43,148 bases of DNA from contig NZ_FCOF02000049.1 of assembly GCF_001544755.2 (NCBI RefSeq), positions 1-43,148 on the forward strand. The letters run 5' to 3'. A program made the position numbers and the translations under genes. Source of the DNA: Caballeronia catudaia. GTDB taxonomy: Bacteria; Pseudomonadota; Gammaproteobacteria; Burkholderiales; Burkholderiaceae. Below the pieces are notes generated by a model, which was not told the origin of the DNA, did no database searches, and worked only from the letters and a program-made list of their open reading frames with translations. Shown here piece after piece: positions 43,091 to 43,148 of this stretch; position 1 is the stretch's first letter; the number at the start of each line of letters is the position of its first letter.

Positions 43091-43120
43091 TGCAACACTT
43101 GTCTCGTATAAGGTGTTGCA
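43091..43120. promoter_or_regulatory. 30-bp inverted repeat, candidate recombination or operator site
   Basis: TGCAACAC (43091-43098) and GTGTTGCA (43113-43120) form a perfect 8-bp inverted repeat with a 14-bp centre. Size and position next to a resolvase-type HTH gene fit a crossover or binding site. An ATG at 43121 opens a frame that leaves the window. Confidence 0.5.
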
Positions 43121-43148
43121 ATGCCCGACAAAACTACTTCGTACCAGC

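Noticed and set aside
1..43148. Prophage or CRISPR content
   Set aside because: No phage structural, lysis or packaging genes and no regularly spaced direct repeats were seen; isolated repeats are explained above.

Overview
The window looks like a stretch of a Burkholderiaceae genome (Paraburkholderia/Caballeronia type). The signs are high GC, an AUG/GGAG-type translation style, a DUF4148 protein, a Burkholderia-type trimeric porin, and an FtsH very close to the Burkholderia core protein. There is no rRNA, tRNA, CRISPR array or phage structural gene. I read it as an accessory region: intact catabolic operons inserted among many gene relics.

Region 1 (1-2.2 kb) is decayed. It holds a remnant of a conserved hypothetical gene, a multiply frameshifted hsp20 gene and the C-terminal half of an IS4/Tn5-type transposase.

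Region 2 (2.2-17.9 kb) is intact and looks like one catabolic regulon. A TIM-barrel isomerase/dehydratase-like gene is divergent from a sugar-type ABC binding protein and a Gfo/Idh/MocA dehydrogenase. These are followed by the ABC ATPase, two permeases and a beta-keto-acid cleavage enzyme (BKACE). A LysR regulator is divergent from a ring-cleavage operon: hydroxyquinol 1,2-dioxygenase, Dabb protein, maleylacetate reductase, YciI-like protein, SDR, a small protein and an inositol-dehydrogenase-like protein. A second LysR gene follows. The sequence shows a conserved module of about 40 bp (TTCC-N7-GGAAAT, then TTTCGC and GCATTT at fixed spacing) upstream of three separate transcription units of this region, which ties transport to ring cleavage. 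No aromatic hydroxylase is present. My inference is that hydroxyquinol is formed from an imported cyclitol or sugar conjugate by dehydrogenation and dehydration, cleaved to maleylacetate, reduced to 3-oxoadipate, and possibly split by BKACE.

Region 3 (17.9-22.6 kb) holds a VapBC pair, one of two paralogous uncharacterised proteins, a chemoreceptor tail, an intact csbD gene plus a decayed second copy of its leader, a tandem pair of small paralogues (one frameshifted), and remnants of an aldolase/tartronate-semialdehyde-reductase operon next to a 379-bp element with 27-bp inverted ends.

Region 4 (22.7-27.8 kb) is a second intact catabolic unit: LysR, DapA-family lyase, MFS transporter and porin, with clear intrinsic terminators.

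Region 5 (27.8-43.1 kb) is again mostly decayed: a second paralogue of the uncharacterised family, a Phd/VapC-type pair, a frameshifted zinc-ribbon protein, an AI-2E transporter fused by deletion to a decayed S10 peptidase, an intact extra ftsH, IS fragments, several frameshifted stress-type genes, an HtrA/DegP protease broken exactly at its catalytic histidine codon, RES-domain and PagL relics, and a resolvase-type HTH gene facing a 30-bp inverted repeat at the window edge. All frameshift calls rest on reading alignable protein sequence across frames by eye; some could be sequencing errors.
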